Part shown: piece after piece, positions 1 to 7,025 of the stretch
How the letters are laid out: every line of letters begins with the position of its first letter
Numbering within the stretch: position 1 is the first letter of the stretch
From: DASRBO01 sp035653595
GTDB lineage: Bacteria > Actinomycetota > Acidimicrobiia > Acidimicrobiales > JAJPHE01
NCBI GenBank assembly: GCA_035653595.1
Contig: DASRBO010000002.1
Span: 1-8,577 of the forward strand
Length of the DNA stretch: 8,577 bases
Reading direction: 5' to 3'
Notes under the pieces: generated by a model
What the model was told of the DNA's origin: nothing
The model's input: only the letters and a program-made list of their open reading frames with translations
Databases searched by the model: none
Position numbers and translations under genes: made by a program

Positions 1-1004
<1,004 letters not shown>

Positions 1005-1008
<4 letters not shown>

Positions 1009-1895
1009 CGCCGCCGCCGCCTGGCGTTGGCGACGATGGCCTCGATGATCATCGGCCAGGCCCCTTCGGGCAGGTCGTGGCCCATGCCAGGCACCATCAG
1101 CAGCTCGGCCCCGGGCACGGCCCGGGCAGTGGCCTCGCCCCCGCTCGGGGTCACCAGCGGATCCACGTCGCCGTGGATGACCAGGGTGGGCGCCTCCACC
1201 TTGGCCAGGTCCGGGGTGCGGTCGGGGGAGGCCATGATGGCCAGCACCTGGCGGGCGAAGCCGTCGGGGTAGCTGGACCGGCGGAAGGCGTCCTCGGCCC
1301 GGCGCCGGATCCGCTCCTCGTCGAGAGGGAACCCCTTGGAGCCGATGACCCGGCTCACCTGCAGGCTCAGCTCCCCGGCCTCCTCGGCGGTGCGGGGCCG
1401 GGCCGAAAGCAGGGCCTGCCCCGCCTCGGGGCTGGGCTGGCCCACCGAGCGGTCCCCCGTGGTCGACATGATCGAGCACAGGCTGAGCACCCGCTCGGGG
1501 TGGCGGATGGCGATGGCCTGGGCGATCATCCCGCCCATCGAGGCGCCCACCACGTGAGCGGCGTCGATGTCGAGGCCGTCGAGCAGGCCGGCGGCGTCGT
1601 CGGCCATGTCCTCGATCAGGTAGGGGGCCTCGATCCTGCCCCCCTGGGCCGCCTCGGCCAGGGTGGCGGCCAGGTCGGCGGGGGCGCCGCCGCCGTCGAT
1701 CTTGGTGGACAGGCCGACGTCGCGGTTGTCGTAGCGGATGACCCGGAAGCCGGCGTCGGCCAGGCGCCGGCAGAACCGCTCGTCCCAGCTGGTCAGCTGG
1801 GCCCCCAGTCCCATCACCAGCAGCAGGGCCGGATCACTCGAGCTGCCGAAGGTCTCGTACTCCAGCTCGATCCCGTTGGCTCTAACAGTCCCCAT
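1005..1895 (-). CDS. Alpha/beta-fold hydrolase (esterase/thioesterase-like)
   Basis: A 296-residue soluble hydrolase with no signal peptide or membrane segment. A full Ser-Asp-His triad is visible: Ser119 in the nucleophile elbow GASMGG, Asp245 in HGDVDPLV and His273 in GMGHDLP. MGLGAQLTSWDE at 28-39 forms the oxyanion-hole strand and loop, and RVIRYDNRDVGLS follows at 51-63. This layout resembles the aclacinomycin methylesterase (RdmC/DnrP) type of hydrolase, but the substrate is unknown. The gene is first in a two-gene operon with the racemase, so an acyl ester or acyl-CoA thioester is a reasonable guess and no more. The ATG start at 1895 is favoured because family similarity begins at once (VRANGIELEYETFG). 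There is no clear Shine-Dalgarno site. The C-terminus ends in a run of arginines (ARRRRR). Confidence 0.88.
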
Positions 1896-1916
1896 GCCCC
1901 GGGATGCTGGTCCCGC

Positions 1917-1934
1917 CTTGACCGCCCGGTCAAG
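1917..1934. promoter_or_regulatory. Perfect inverted repeat, candidate operator
   Basis: CTTGACC (1917-1923) and GGTCAAG (1928-1934) form a perfect 7-bp inverted repeat around the 4-base centre GCCC. It lies 22 bases before the hydrolase ATG and covers the TTGACC that I take as that gene's -35 element. A dimeric repressor bound here would block the hydrolase promoter. The arms contain A and T in a region otherwise nearly all G and C, which makes chance less likely. No regulator gene is present in the window, so the ligand and the protein are unknown. Confidence 0.35.
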
Positions 1935-1973
1935 ACCATCGCCGGGTCGGCCGGCGCCCTGGCCGCTCCCCGC

Positions 1974-1988
1974 CCCCGGCGACCGGGG
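1974..1988. repeat. Short GC hairpin upstream of the gal operon
   Basis: CCCCGG (1974-1979) and CCGGGG (1983-1988) pair perfectly across the 3-base loop CGA. If transcription of the gal genes starts upstream of this point, the hairpin would lie in the 5' leader about 37 bases before the GTG. If the mRNA is leaderless it would be promoter DNA only. Short GC hairpins are common by chance at this base composition, and there is no following T tract. Confidence 0.2.
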
Positions 1989-2025
1989 AGGGACCGGGCC
2001 GGCGCGGCTGGCAAGCTACGACGCC

Positions 2026-2913
2026 GTGTCCCCCGCCCGCGACCACTCCGGCCGGCCGGGGAGGGTGCTGTACCGCTTCGCCGCCCCCCCGGGCTGGGCC
2101 GCCGGTGACTTCTGGCTGAGCCGGCGGGCCCCCGAGGTGTTCGCCGAGGCGGCCGCCGCCGCGGTCGCCGCCGCCCCCGCCTGCCGTCGGTGGGTGACCA
2201 TCGATGCCCTCAACTCCTGCGCCCTGCGCGCCTACCTGCTCGGTCCGGGGCCGTCGGGGCGAGGCCTCGACGTGGCCGCCACCGTGCGCAGCCTCGACAA
2301 CCTGCTCACCGCCCACGTCCTGGCCTACGACGCCATCCACCGGATTCAGCCCGACGCCGTCGTCGGGGTCGGCACCCACGGCCTGTCCGTCTACGAGGTG
2401 GACCGGCTGGCCCTGGACGTCCTCCTCGCCCCCTCGGCCGGCGTCGACCGGTACCGGCTGGGGCCGTGGCTGGCCGGGCGCCGGCGCCGGCACTACGCCT
2501 TCCTGGGCCTGCCTGGTGCCCGGACGTGGGCCGAACGGGGACTGCGCCGCCTGGCGGCGGCCGCCTTCCCGTTGGAACAGGCCCTCCCCCGGGCGACCGA
2601 CGCCGTCTACCGCCGCCGCCGCGGCCGATGCGTCGACCTGGTGCAGGTCGACCTGCGCCACCCGATCGTCGCCGACCACCTCCGGGTGGTGTCCGGCCCC
2701 GGTCCCCTGCGCTGGCGGATGGCCACCGACCTGTGGTCCGAGGGGCCCGGCGGCGAGGACGCGCCCGCCTTCGAGGCGCACCCGCCGGCGGCCGGGGTGG
2801 AGGTGTGGCTGGCCGGCCCGCCTGGCGGCGACGGGTGGTGGACGGAAGCCGCCTACCGCAGCCTGACCGCCGGGCTGGCCCCGGCCCACCCGCTGGGCGC
2901 CGGCCGCAGTTGA
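2026..2913 (+). CDS. Truncated glycoside hydrolase family 1-like protein, probable pseudoenzyme
   Basis: A 295-residue protein whose middle follows the GH1 beta-glycosidase pattern. It has an RFAAPPGW stretch (17-24), a WLSRRAPEVFAEAA helix (30-43), WVTIDALN (56-63) at the site of the GH1 T-[FL]-N-E-P motif, YLLGPGPSGR (70-79) and a LLTAHVLAYDAI helix (93-104). The usual acid/base Glu is Ala61, and its Asn is Asp60. The site where GH1 enzymes have the ENG nucleophile (VEVWLAG, 258-264) has Ala263-Gly264. The His before the aromatic in the GH1 HW/HF motif is Arg17. Full GH1 enzymes are about 450 residues; the first barrel strands and the C-terminal segment are absent. Hydrolysis is therefore unlikely, and binding or regulation is more plausible. 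The stop overlaps galT. The GTG at 2026 is the best start (GTG 2065 is possible), because upstream codons show no GH1 similarity. Confidence 0.7.
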   Translation: MSPARDHSGRPGRVLYRFAAPPGWAAGDFWLSRRAPEVFAEAAAAAVAAAPACRRWVTIDALNSCALRAYLLGPGPSGRGLDVAATVRSLDNLLTAHVLAYDAIHRIQPDAVVGVGTHGLSVYEVDRLALDVLLAPSAGVDRYRLGPWLAGRRRRHYAFLGLPGARTWAERGLRRLAAAAFPLEQALPRATDAVYRRRRGRCVDLVQVDLRHPIVADHLRVVSGPGPLRWRMATDLWSEGPGGEDAPAFEAHPPAAGVEVWLAGPPGGDGWWTEAAYRSLTAGLAPAHPLGAGRS

Positions 2914-3836
2914 GCGCGGCGGGGTCAGGGGCGGTCGATCCCGCCGAGGGGCCTTCCCCCTCCGGCGGGGGCGGCGCCCGGCCGCCTTCCTGGTACCGCC
3001 AGGATCCGCTCGGCGGTCCCCCGGTGATGGTCGTCGGCGACCGCCAGCACCGGCCGCTGCTGCCGCCGTCGGGGTGCCCGTTCTGCCCGGGCGGGCTGGA
3101 GGCGCCGGCCCCCTACCGGGTGCGCTGGTTCGCCAACCGGTGGCCGGCCATGCCTGACGAGCGCTGCGAGGTCGTGCTCTACAGCCCCGACCACCGGGCG
3201 TCCCTCGCCACCCTGGGCCCGGCCGGCTGCGCCGGTGTCGTGCAGCTGTGGGCCGAGCGGACCGTCGCCCTCGGCTCCCGCCCGGACGTCGCCTATGTGC
3301 TGGTGTTCGAGAACCGGGGCCCGGCGGTGGGGGCGACCATCGACCACCCCCATGGCCAGATCTACGCCTACCCCTCCGTGCCTCCGGTGCCGGCCCGCGA
3401 GCTGGACGCCTCGGCTTGCGCCCTGTGCCGACCGCCCGGCGGGGAGCTCACCGTGTTCAGCGCAGGGGGCTGGCGGGCGTGGGCCCAGCCCGCCCCCACC
3501 TGGCCCTACGAGCTGCTGATCGCCCCCGCCGACCACCTGCCCGACCTGCCTGCGGCGGCATCCACCGGCGCAGACCTCGGCGCCGTGCTGTCCTCGGTGG
3601 TGGCCCGCCTCGACGGCCTGTTCGGGGAGGCGATGCCCTACATGCTCTGGGTGCACCAGCGCCCGACCGACGGGGGGCGGTGGCCGACCGCCCACGTGCA
3701 CGTGCACGTTGCCCCGTTCCTTCGCGCCCCCGGGGTGCCCCGCTACGTCGCCGCCGCCGAGCTCGGGGGCGGGGTGATGTTCAACCCGGTCGACCCGGCG
3801 ACCGCCGCCGCCCGGCTGCGGGAGGCGGCGACGTGA
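2910..3836 (+). CDS. galT: Galactose-1-phosphate uridylyltransferase
   Basis: Transfers UMP from UDP-glucose to galactose-1-phosphate in the Leloir pathway, in the cytoplasm. 308 residues, somewhat shorter than the roughly 350 of Escherichia coli GalT. WYRQDPLGG lies before the zinc CxxC (Cys56, Cys59 in CPFC). NRWPA (76-80) matches the nucleotide-binding NRFPA. His95 in YSPDH and His146 complete the four zinc ligands expected by analogy with E. coli Cys52, Cys55, His115 and His164. The nucleophile is His148 in HPHGQ, with Gln150 behind it. The C-terminal half has His249 and an HVHVHV strand (262-267) before APFLR, matching the HAHFYPP region. The TTG start overlaps the previous stop as TTGA. 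It is the only plausible start early enough to include RQDPL, although no Shine-Dalgarno site precedes it. Coupled translation from the GH1-like gene is likely. Confidence 0.9.
   Translation: MSAAGSGAVDPAEGPSPSGGGGARPPSWYRQDPLGGPPVMVVGDRQHRPLLPPSGCPFCPGGLEAPAPYRVRWFANRWPAMPDERCEVVLYSPDHRASLATLGPAGCAGVVQLWAERTVALGSRPDVAYVLVFENRGPAVGATIDHPHGQIYAYPSVPPVPARELDASACALCRPPGGELTVFSAGGWRAWAQPAPTWPYELLIAPADHLPDLPAAASTGADLGAVLSSVVARLDGLFGEAMPYMLWVHQRPTDGGRWPTAHVHVHVAPFLRAPGVPRYVAAAELGGGVMFNPVDPATAAARLREAAT
3820..3825 (+). promoter_or_regulatory. Ribosome binding site of galK
   Basis: GGGAGG ends 7 bases before the GTG at 3833. It is the clearest Shine-Dalgarno match in the window. It fixes the galK start at that GTG inside the end of galT, so galK can be translated both by coupling and by direct ribosome entry. 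Confidence 0.65.
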
Positions 3837-4858
3837 CCAGGGTGCTGGCCCGGGCACCGGGGAGGGTGAACCTCATCGGCGACCACACCGACTACACCGG
3901 CGGGTGGGTGCTCCCGATGGCCATCGAGCTGGCCACCACGGTGGAGTTCCGCCCCGGTGGGGCGGCGGTGACCCTCGAGTCGGACCACCAGCCCGAGGCG
4001 GCCACGGTGGCGCTGGACATCGACCTGGCCGCCGCTGCGACCTGCCGGCCCCGTTGGGCCCGCTTCGTAGCCGGGGTCGTCGCCGTGCTGCGCCCCGACA
4101 CCGGGGGGACGGGGTCGGTCACGACCACCCTGCCCGTCGGCGCCGGGCTGTCCTCCAGCTCCGCCCTCACCGTGGCGGTGGCCCTGGCCCTCGGCTTCCG
4201 GGGGCCGCCCCTCGAGCTGGCCCGCCTGTGCCAGAGGGCCGAGCAGGCCGGATCGGGCGTGCCCGGCGGGATCATGGACCAGCTGTGCTCGGCCGCTGCC
4301 GAGCCCGGTGCCGCCCTGTTGATCGACTGCCGCTCGCTGGTCACCGCGGCCGTGCCGATCCCCGAAGGCTGCGAGGTCATCGTGGCCCACTCCGGGGAGG
4401 CCCGCGAGCTGTCCCGCTCCGCCTACGCCCAGCGCCGCCAGGAGTGCGAGCAGGTGGAGGCGGTCGTCGGGCCGCTGCGGGATGCCAAACCGGCCGACCT
4501 GGGCCGGATCGCCGATCCGGTGCTGCAGCGGCGGGCCCGCCACGTGGTCGGGGAGAACCAGCGGGTCGTCGAGGCGGCCACCCTCATGCGCCGGGGGGAC
4601 GGCGCCGGGGCCGGGGCCCTGATGACGGCCAGCCACCGCAGCCTGGCCGAGGACTTCGAGGTGTCGACCCCCGCCCTCGACCAGCTGGTCGAGGTCCTCC
4701 TGGCGGCCCCCGGGGTGTGGGGCGCCCGGCTTACCGGGGCCGGCTTCGGCGGATGCGTGGTGGCTCTGGCCGAAGCGGGGGCGTGGGCGGCGGGGGCGCT
4801 GCCGGGCCGGGTGGTTGCGCCCTCGGGCGGGGCCACCGTGGAAACGCTCGAGGCCTGA
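3833..4858 (+). CDS. galK: Galactokinase (GHMP kinase family)
   Basis: Phosphorylates alpha-D-galactose at C1 with ATP, feeding GalT. The three GHMP motifs are clear. The N-terminal galactokinase signature runs from Pro9 to Pro28 (PGRVNLIGDHTDYTGG then WVLP), the phosphate-binding loop is PVGAGLSSSSA with GLSSSS at 105-110, and the C-terminal glycine motif is LTGAGFGGC. Asp149 in GGIMDQ is the expected catalytic base and Arg11 the partner arginine. The signature reads GDHTDY where most galactokinases read GEHTDY, so Asp17 replaces the glutamate that contacts the sugar; this is conservative but might shift sugar preference. At 341 residues it is about 40 shorter than E. coli GalK, with no motif missing. 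The GTG overlaps the galT stop as GTGA. It is the last gene of the operon and converges on def. Confidence 0.93.
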   Translation: MTRVLARAPGRVNLIGDHTDYTGGWVLPMAIELATTVEFRPGGAAVTLESDHQPEAATVALDIDLAAAATCRPRWARFVAGVVAVLRPDTGGTGSVTTTLPVGAGLSSSSALTVAVALALGFRGPPLELARLCQRAEQAGSGVPGGIMDQLCSAAAEPGAALLIDCRSLVTAAVPIPEGCEVIVAHSGEARELSRSAYAQRRQECEQVEAVVGPLRDAKPADLGRIADPVLQRRARHVVGENQRVVEAATLMRRGDGAGAGALMTASHRSLAEDFEVSTPALDQLVEVLLAAPGVWGARLTGAGFGGCVVALAEAGAWAAGALPGRVVAPSGGATVETLEA

Positions 4859-4869
4859 GCGGGCCGCTC

Positions 4870-5370
4870 TCAGCGGTAGCGCTTGCGGGGGAATACGGCC
4901 GACGGCCCCGCCACCCGGTCGAGGAAGAGGCGGCCGTCGAGGTGGTCCATCTCGTGCAGGACGGCGCGGGCCTCGAAGGCGTCGACCTCCAGGGTGCGCT
5001 CCTCGTCCTCGGGGGTCCGGCCCCGGAGCACGAGCCGGGTCGCCCGGGTCACGTCACCGGTCAGGTCGGGCACGCTCATGCACCCCTCCCGGCCCCGTTC
5101 GGCGCCCTCGCTCAGGATGACGGCCGGGTCGAACAGCACGAAGGTCCCGTGACAGGAGCGGGCCTTCGGGTGCCCGGTCACGTCGACCACGAACGCCCGC
5201 AGCGGAACGCCGATCTGGGGGGCGGCCAGCCCCACGCAGGCCGGCGACGCCCGCATGGTGTCGACCAGATCGCGGGCCAGCGCGGCCGCTTCGGGGCCGA
5301 GGGGTCCAACCGGGGCGGACGGCCGGCTCAGCACCGGGGCCGGGAGCCGGACCACTTTCCGCACCGCCAC
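4870..5370 (-). CDS. def: Peptide deformylase
   Basis: Removes the N-formyl group from the initiator methionine of nascent proteins, as a metal-dependent cytoplasmic hydrolase. 166 residues, a normal length. All three family motifs are present: GLAAPQIG (47-54), EGCMS (95-99) with metal ligand Cys97, and HEMDHLDG (139-146) with ligands His139 and His143 and catalytic Glu140. The C-terminus ends in basic residues (PRKRYR). The start is GTG at 5370, three bases after the stop of the ACT-domain gene, with a second GTG at 5364 also possible. No Shine-Dalgarno site is seen, so translation probably depends on ribosomes finishing the upstream gene. It is the last gene of the ddl operon and ends 11 bases from galK. 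Confidence 0.95.
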   Translation of the reverse strand: MAVRKVVRLPAPVLSRPSAPVGPLGPEAAALARDLVDTMRASPACVGLAAPQIGVPLRAFVVDVTGHPKARSCHGTFVLFDPAVILSEGAERGREGCMSVPDLTGDVTRATRLVLRGRTPEDEERTLEVDAFEARAVLHEMDHLDGRLFLDRVAGPSAVFPRKRYR

Positions 5371-5373
5371 CGT

Positions 5374-5910
5374 TCAGAGGAGGTCGGCGCCGGCCGGGTG
5401 CATGGAGCAGGCCACTCCGATCTCCGAGCCCAGCCGCTCGAGGCTGGCGGCCAGCGCCGGCCCGTCCACGCCTTCGGGCACCAGCACCTCGAGGACCATG
5501 GCGTAGACCGGGTCGTCCTCGGGGCCGATCACCCGGGTCGACAGGTCCACGATGTCGGCCCCAACGGCGGCGAGGACGGCGGTCACCCGGTGGACGATGC
5601 CGGGGTGGTCCGACCCGTGCACCGACACCGTCCACGGCTCGCCCTCTGGGGCCGCCGGCACCGACTCGCCCACCGGGTGCACCCACACCGCCAGGTCCAG
5701 CCGTTCGGCCACCGGGGCCAAGGCAGCCTCGACCTCCGCCGGTCCGACGGTGTCGGGGGCCGCCAGCACCAGGACCATGGCGAAGCGGCCCCGGAGGACC
5801 GTCATGGCCGTGTCCTCGAGATTGCAGCCCAGCTCGACGAGCTCGGCGGTGACGGCGGAGACGATGCCCGGGCGGTCGGCCCCCACCGCGCTCAGCACCA
5901 GATGGCCCAT
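5374..5910 (-). CDS. Tandem ACT-domain protein, GcvR-like
   Basis: 178 residues made of two ACT domains and little else: about 3-75 with DRPGIVSAVT (12-21), and about 93-168 with DHPGIVHRVT (101-110). ACT domains of this kind bind small ligands, usually amino acids, at a dimer interface. The same two-domain layout is found in GcvR, the accessory repressor of the glycine cleavage system in enterobacteria. There is no DNA-binding or catalytic domain, so any regulatory role must go through a partner protein. The ATG at 5910 shares one base with the ddl stop (TGATG), which implies translational coupling. Its position between ddl and def might point to sensing of alanine, glycine or serine, but that is a guess from context. 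Orthology to GcvR is not established. Confidence 0.85.
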   Translation of the reverse strand: MGHLVLSAVGADRPGIVSAVTAELVELGCNLEDTAMTVLRGRFAMVLVLAAPDTVGPAEVEAALAPVAERLDLAVWVHPVGESVPAAPEGEPWTVSVHGSDHPGIVHRVTAVLAAVGADIVDLSTRVIGPEDDPVYAMVLEVLVPEGVDGPALAASLERLGSEIGVACSMHPAGADLL

Positions 5911-7001
5911 CAGCGCTCGGTCCGGTGCTCCTGCCGGCGCCGGTGGCGCTCGAGGGCCAGGCGCACCAGCTCGTCGATGAGCGCCGGGTAAGGCAGGCCG
6001 CTGGCGCTCCAGAGCATGGGATACATCGAGCCCGGGGTGAAGCCGGGGATGGTGTTGAGCTCGTTGACGATGAAGCCGCGCCCGTGCTCCTCGTAGAAGA
6101 AGTCGACCCTGGCCATCCCCTCCACCCGCAGCAGCCGGTAGGCGTCGACGGCCAGGCGGCGCACCTCCTCAACGGCCCCTTCGTCCAGAGGGGCGGGCAC
6201 GACCAGGTCGGGCGATCCGTCGAGGTACTTGTCCTCGAAGTCGTAGAACTCGCGGCTGGGCCTGATCTCGCCCGGCACCGACGCCCGCGGCGCCTCGTTG
6301 CCGATGACCGCCACCTCTATCTCGCGGCCCTGGACCGCCTCCTCGGCCAGGACCCAGTCGTCGTAGCGCAGGGCGAGGGCCACGGCCGCCTCCAGCTCCC
6401 CGGGCCCGGACACCCGGCTCACCCCGACCGAGGAGCCCATGTTCGACGGCTTGACGAAGACCGGATAGCCGAGCTGCCCCACCGCCGACTCGGCGCCGGT
6501 GCCTTCCACCTCGGAGCGGTTGAGGACGACCGAGCGCACGACCGGCAGGCCGCCGGCGGCCAGCAGCTGCTTGCACATGGCCTTGTCCATGCACAGCGCG
6601 GACGCCAGCACGCCCGCTCCGACGTAGGGCAGGCCGGCCAGCTCGAGCATGCCCTGCACCGTTCCGTCCTCGCCCATCGGCCCGTGCAGCACGGGGAAGA
6701 CCACCACCGGCAGGTCGCCGGAGCCGAGGCCGCCCACCTCGCCCGGGCTGAGGCTGGTGCCCGTGGTCTCCTCAGGCGAAGGCAGCGCCAGCGCCCCCGG
6801 CGGCAGGGACCCCAGCCCCTCGGCGGCGACCCAACGTCCGTCGCGGGTTATGCCGACCGCGGCCACCTCGTAGCGCTGCGGGTCGATGGCGCGCATGACG
6901 TGGAGGGCGGAGATGCAGGAGACCTCGTGCTCCGCCGACCGACCCCCGAACAGCACGACCAGCCGCACGCGCTCGGGCGACGGACGGGGCTCCAGTGCCA
7001 T
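5910..7001 (-). CDS. ddl: D-alanine--D-alanine ligase
   Basis: Makes D-alanyl-D-alanine with ATP in the cytoplasm for peptidoglycan precursors. It is an ATP-grasp enzyme of 363 residues, normal for the family. Landmarks in order are FGGRSAEHEVS (18-28), FPVLHGPMGEDGTVQG (102-117), VKPSNMGSSVGVS (183-195), EFYDFEDKY (251-259) and the metal-binding segment NELNTIPGFTPGSMYP (313-328). Lys258-Tyr259 correspond to the Lys215-Tyr216 pair of E. coli DdlB, which is changed in VanA-type D-Ala-D-Lac ligases. The product is therefore expected to be D-Ala-D-Ala and the host not intrinsically glycopeptide-resistant by this route. The ATG at 7001 is preceded by TACAGT seven bases upstream and no Shine-Dalgarno site, which suggests a leaderless mRNA. 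It is the first gene of a three-gene operon and is divergent from murF. Confidence 0.96.
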   Translation of the reverse strand: MALEPRPSPERVRLVVLFGGRSAEHEVSCISALHVMRAIDPQRYEVAAVGITRDGRWVAAEGLGSLPPGALALPSPEETTGTSLSPGEVGGLGSGDLPVVVFPVLHGPMGEDGTVQGMLELAGLPYVGAGVLASALCMDKAMCKQLLAAGGLPVVRSVVLNRSEVEGTGAESAVGQLGYPVFVKPSNMGSSVGVSRVSGPGELEAAVALALRYDDWVLAEEAVQGREIEVAVIGNEAPRASVPGEIRPSREFYDFEDKYLDGSPDLVVPAPLDEGAVEEVRRLAVDAYRLLRVEGMARVDFFYEEHGRGFIVNELNTIPGFTPGSMYPMLWSASGLPYPALIDELVRLALERHRRRQEHRTER

Positions 7002-7025
7002 CCGGGCAACTGTAAGACTCCCCGG
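7002..7025. promoter_or_regulatory. Overlapping divergent leaderless promoters of ddl and murF
   Basis: The 24-base gap reads CCGGG, 14 bases, CCCGG, so its ends are inverted copies. On the minus strand TACAGT (7014-7009) lies 7 bases before the ddl ATG. On the plus strand TAAGAC (7013-7018) lies 7 bases before the murF GTG. The two -10 boxes overlap by two base pairs on opposite strands. Neither start has a Shine-Dalgarno site, and there is no room for a leader. No good -35 box is seen; any such elements would lie inside the opposite gene's coding sequence. Confidence 0.55.

Larger units (their letters stand above)
1896..2025. promoter_or_regulatory. Divergent promoter region between the hydrolase and gal operons
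   Basis: This 130-base gap separates two operons reading away from each other, so it must carry both promoters. Towards the hydrolase there is a possible promoter on the minus strand: TTGACC at 1933-1928, an 18-base spacer, CAGCAT at 1909-1904, then 8 bases to the ATG, which would give a leaderless mRNA. Towards the gal genes the only stretch that is not solid G/C is GGCAAGCTACGACG at 2010-2023. CAAGCT (2012-2017) sits 8 bases before the GTG and could be a weak -10. Both boxes match consensus poorly and are inferred from position. The region also holds a palindrome and a GC hairpin, listed separately. Confidence 0.4.

Noticed and set aside
3693..3710. CACGTG-rich tandem stretch
   Set aside because: It encodes the HVHVHV strand of GalT, so coding explains it.
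4864..4876. CCGCT-CTC-AGCGG hairpin between galK and def
   Set aside because: It is only a 5-bp stem, overlaps the def stop codon and has no T tract on either side. It might help end transcription from both directions, but it is too weak to call a terminator.
3904..5991. 695-codon plus-strand frame crossing the galK end, def and the ACT gene
   Set aside because: It spans convergent genes with clear motifs in other frames, a GC-driven absence of stops.
5054..6172. 372-codon minus-strand frame over the ddl/ACT/def junctions
   Set aside because: It is out of frame with three well-supported genes and made of low-complexity Arg/Gly/Pro sequence.
5925..7025. Upstream extension of the murF frame across ddl
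   Set aside because: It is in frame but antisense to ddl and unlike any MurF N-terminus. MurF similarity begins at GTG 7026.
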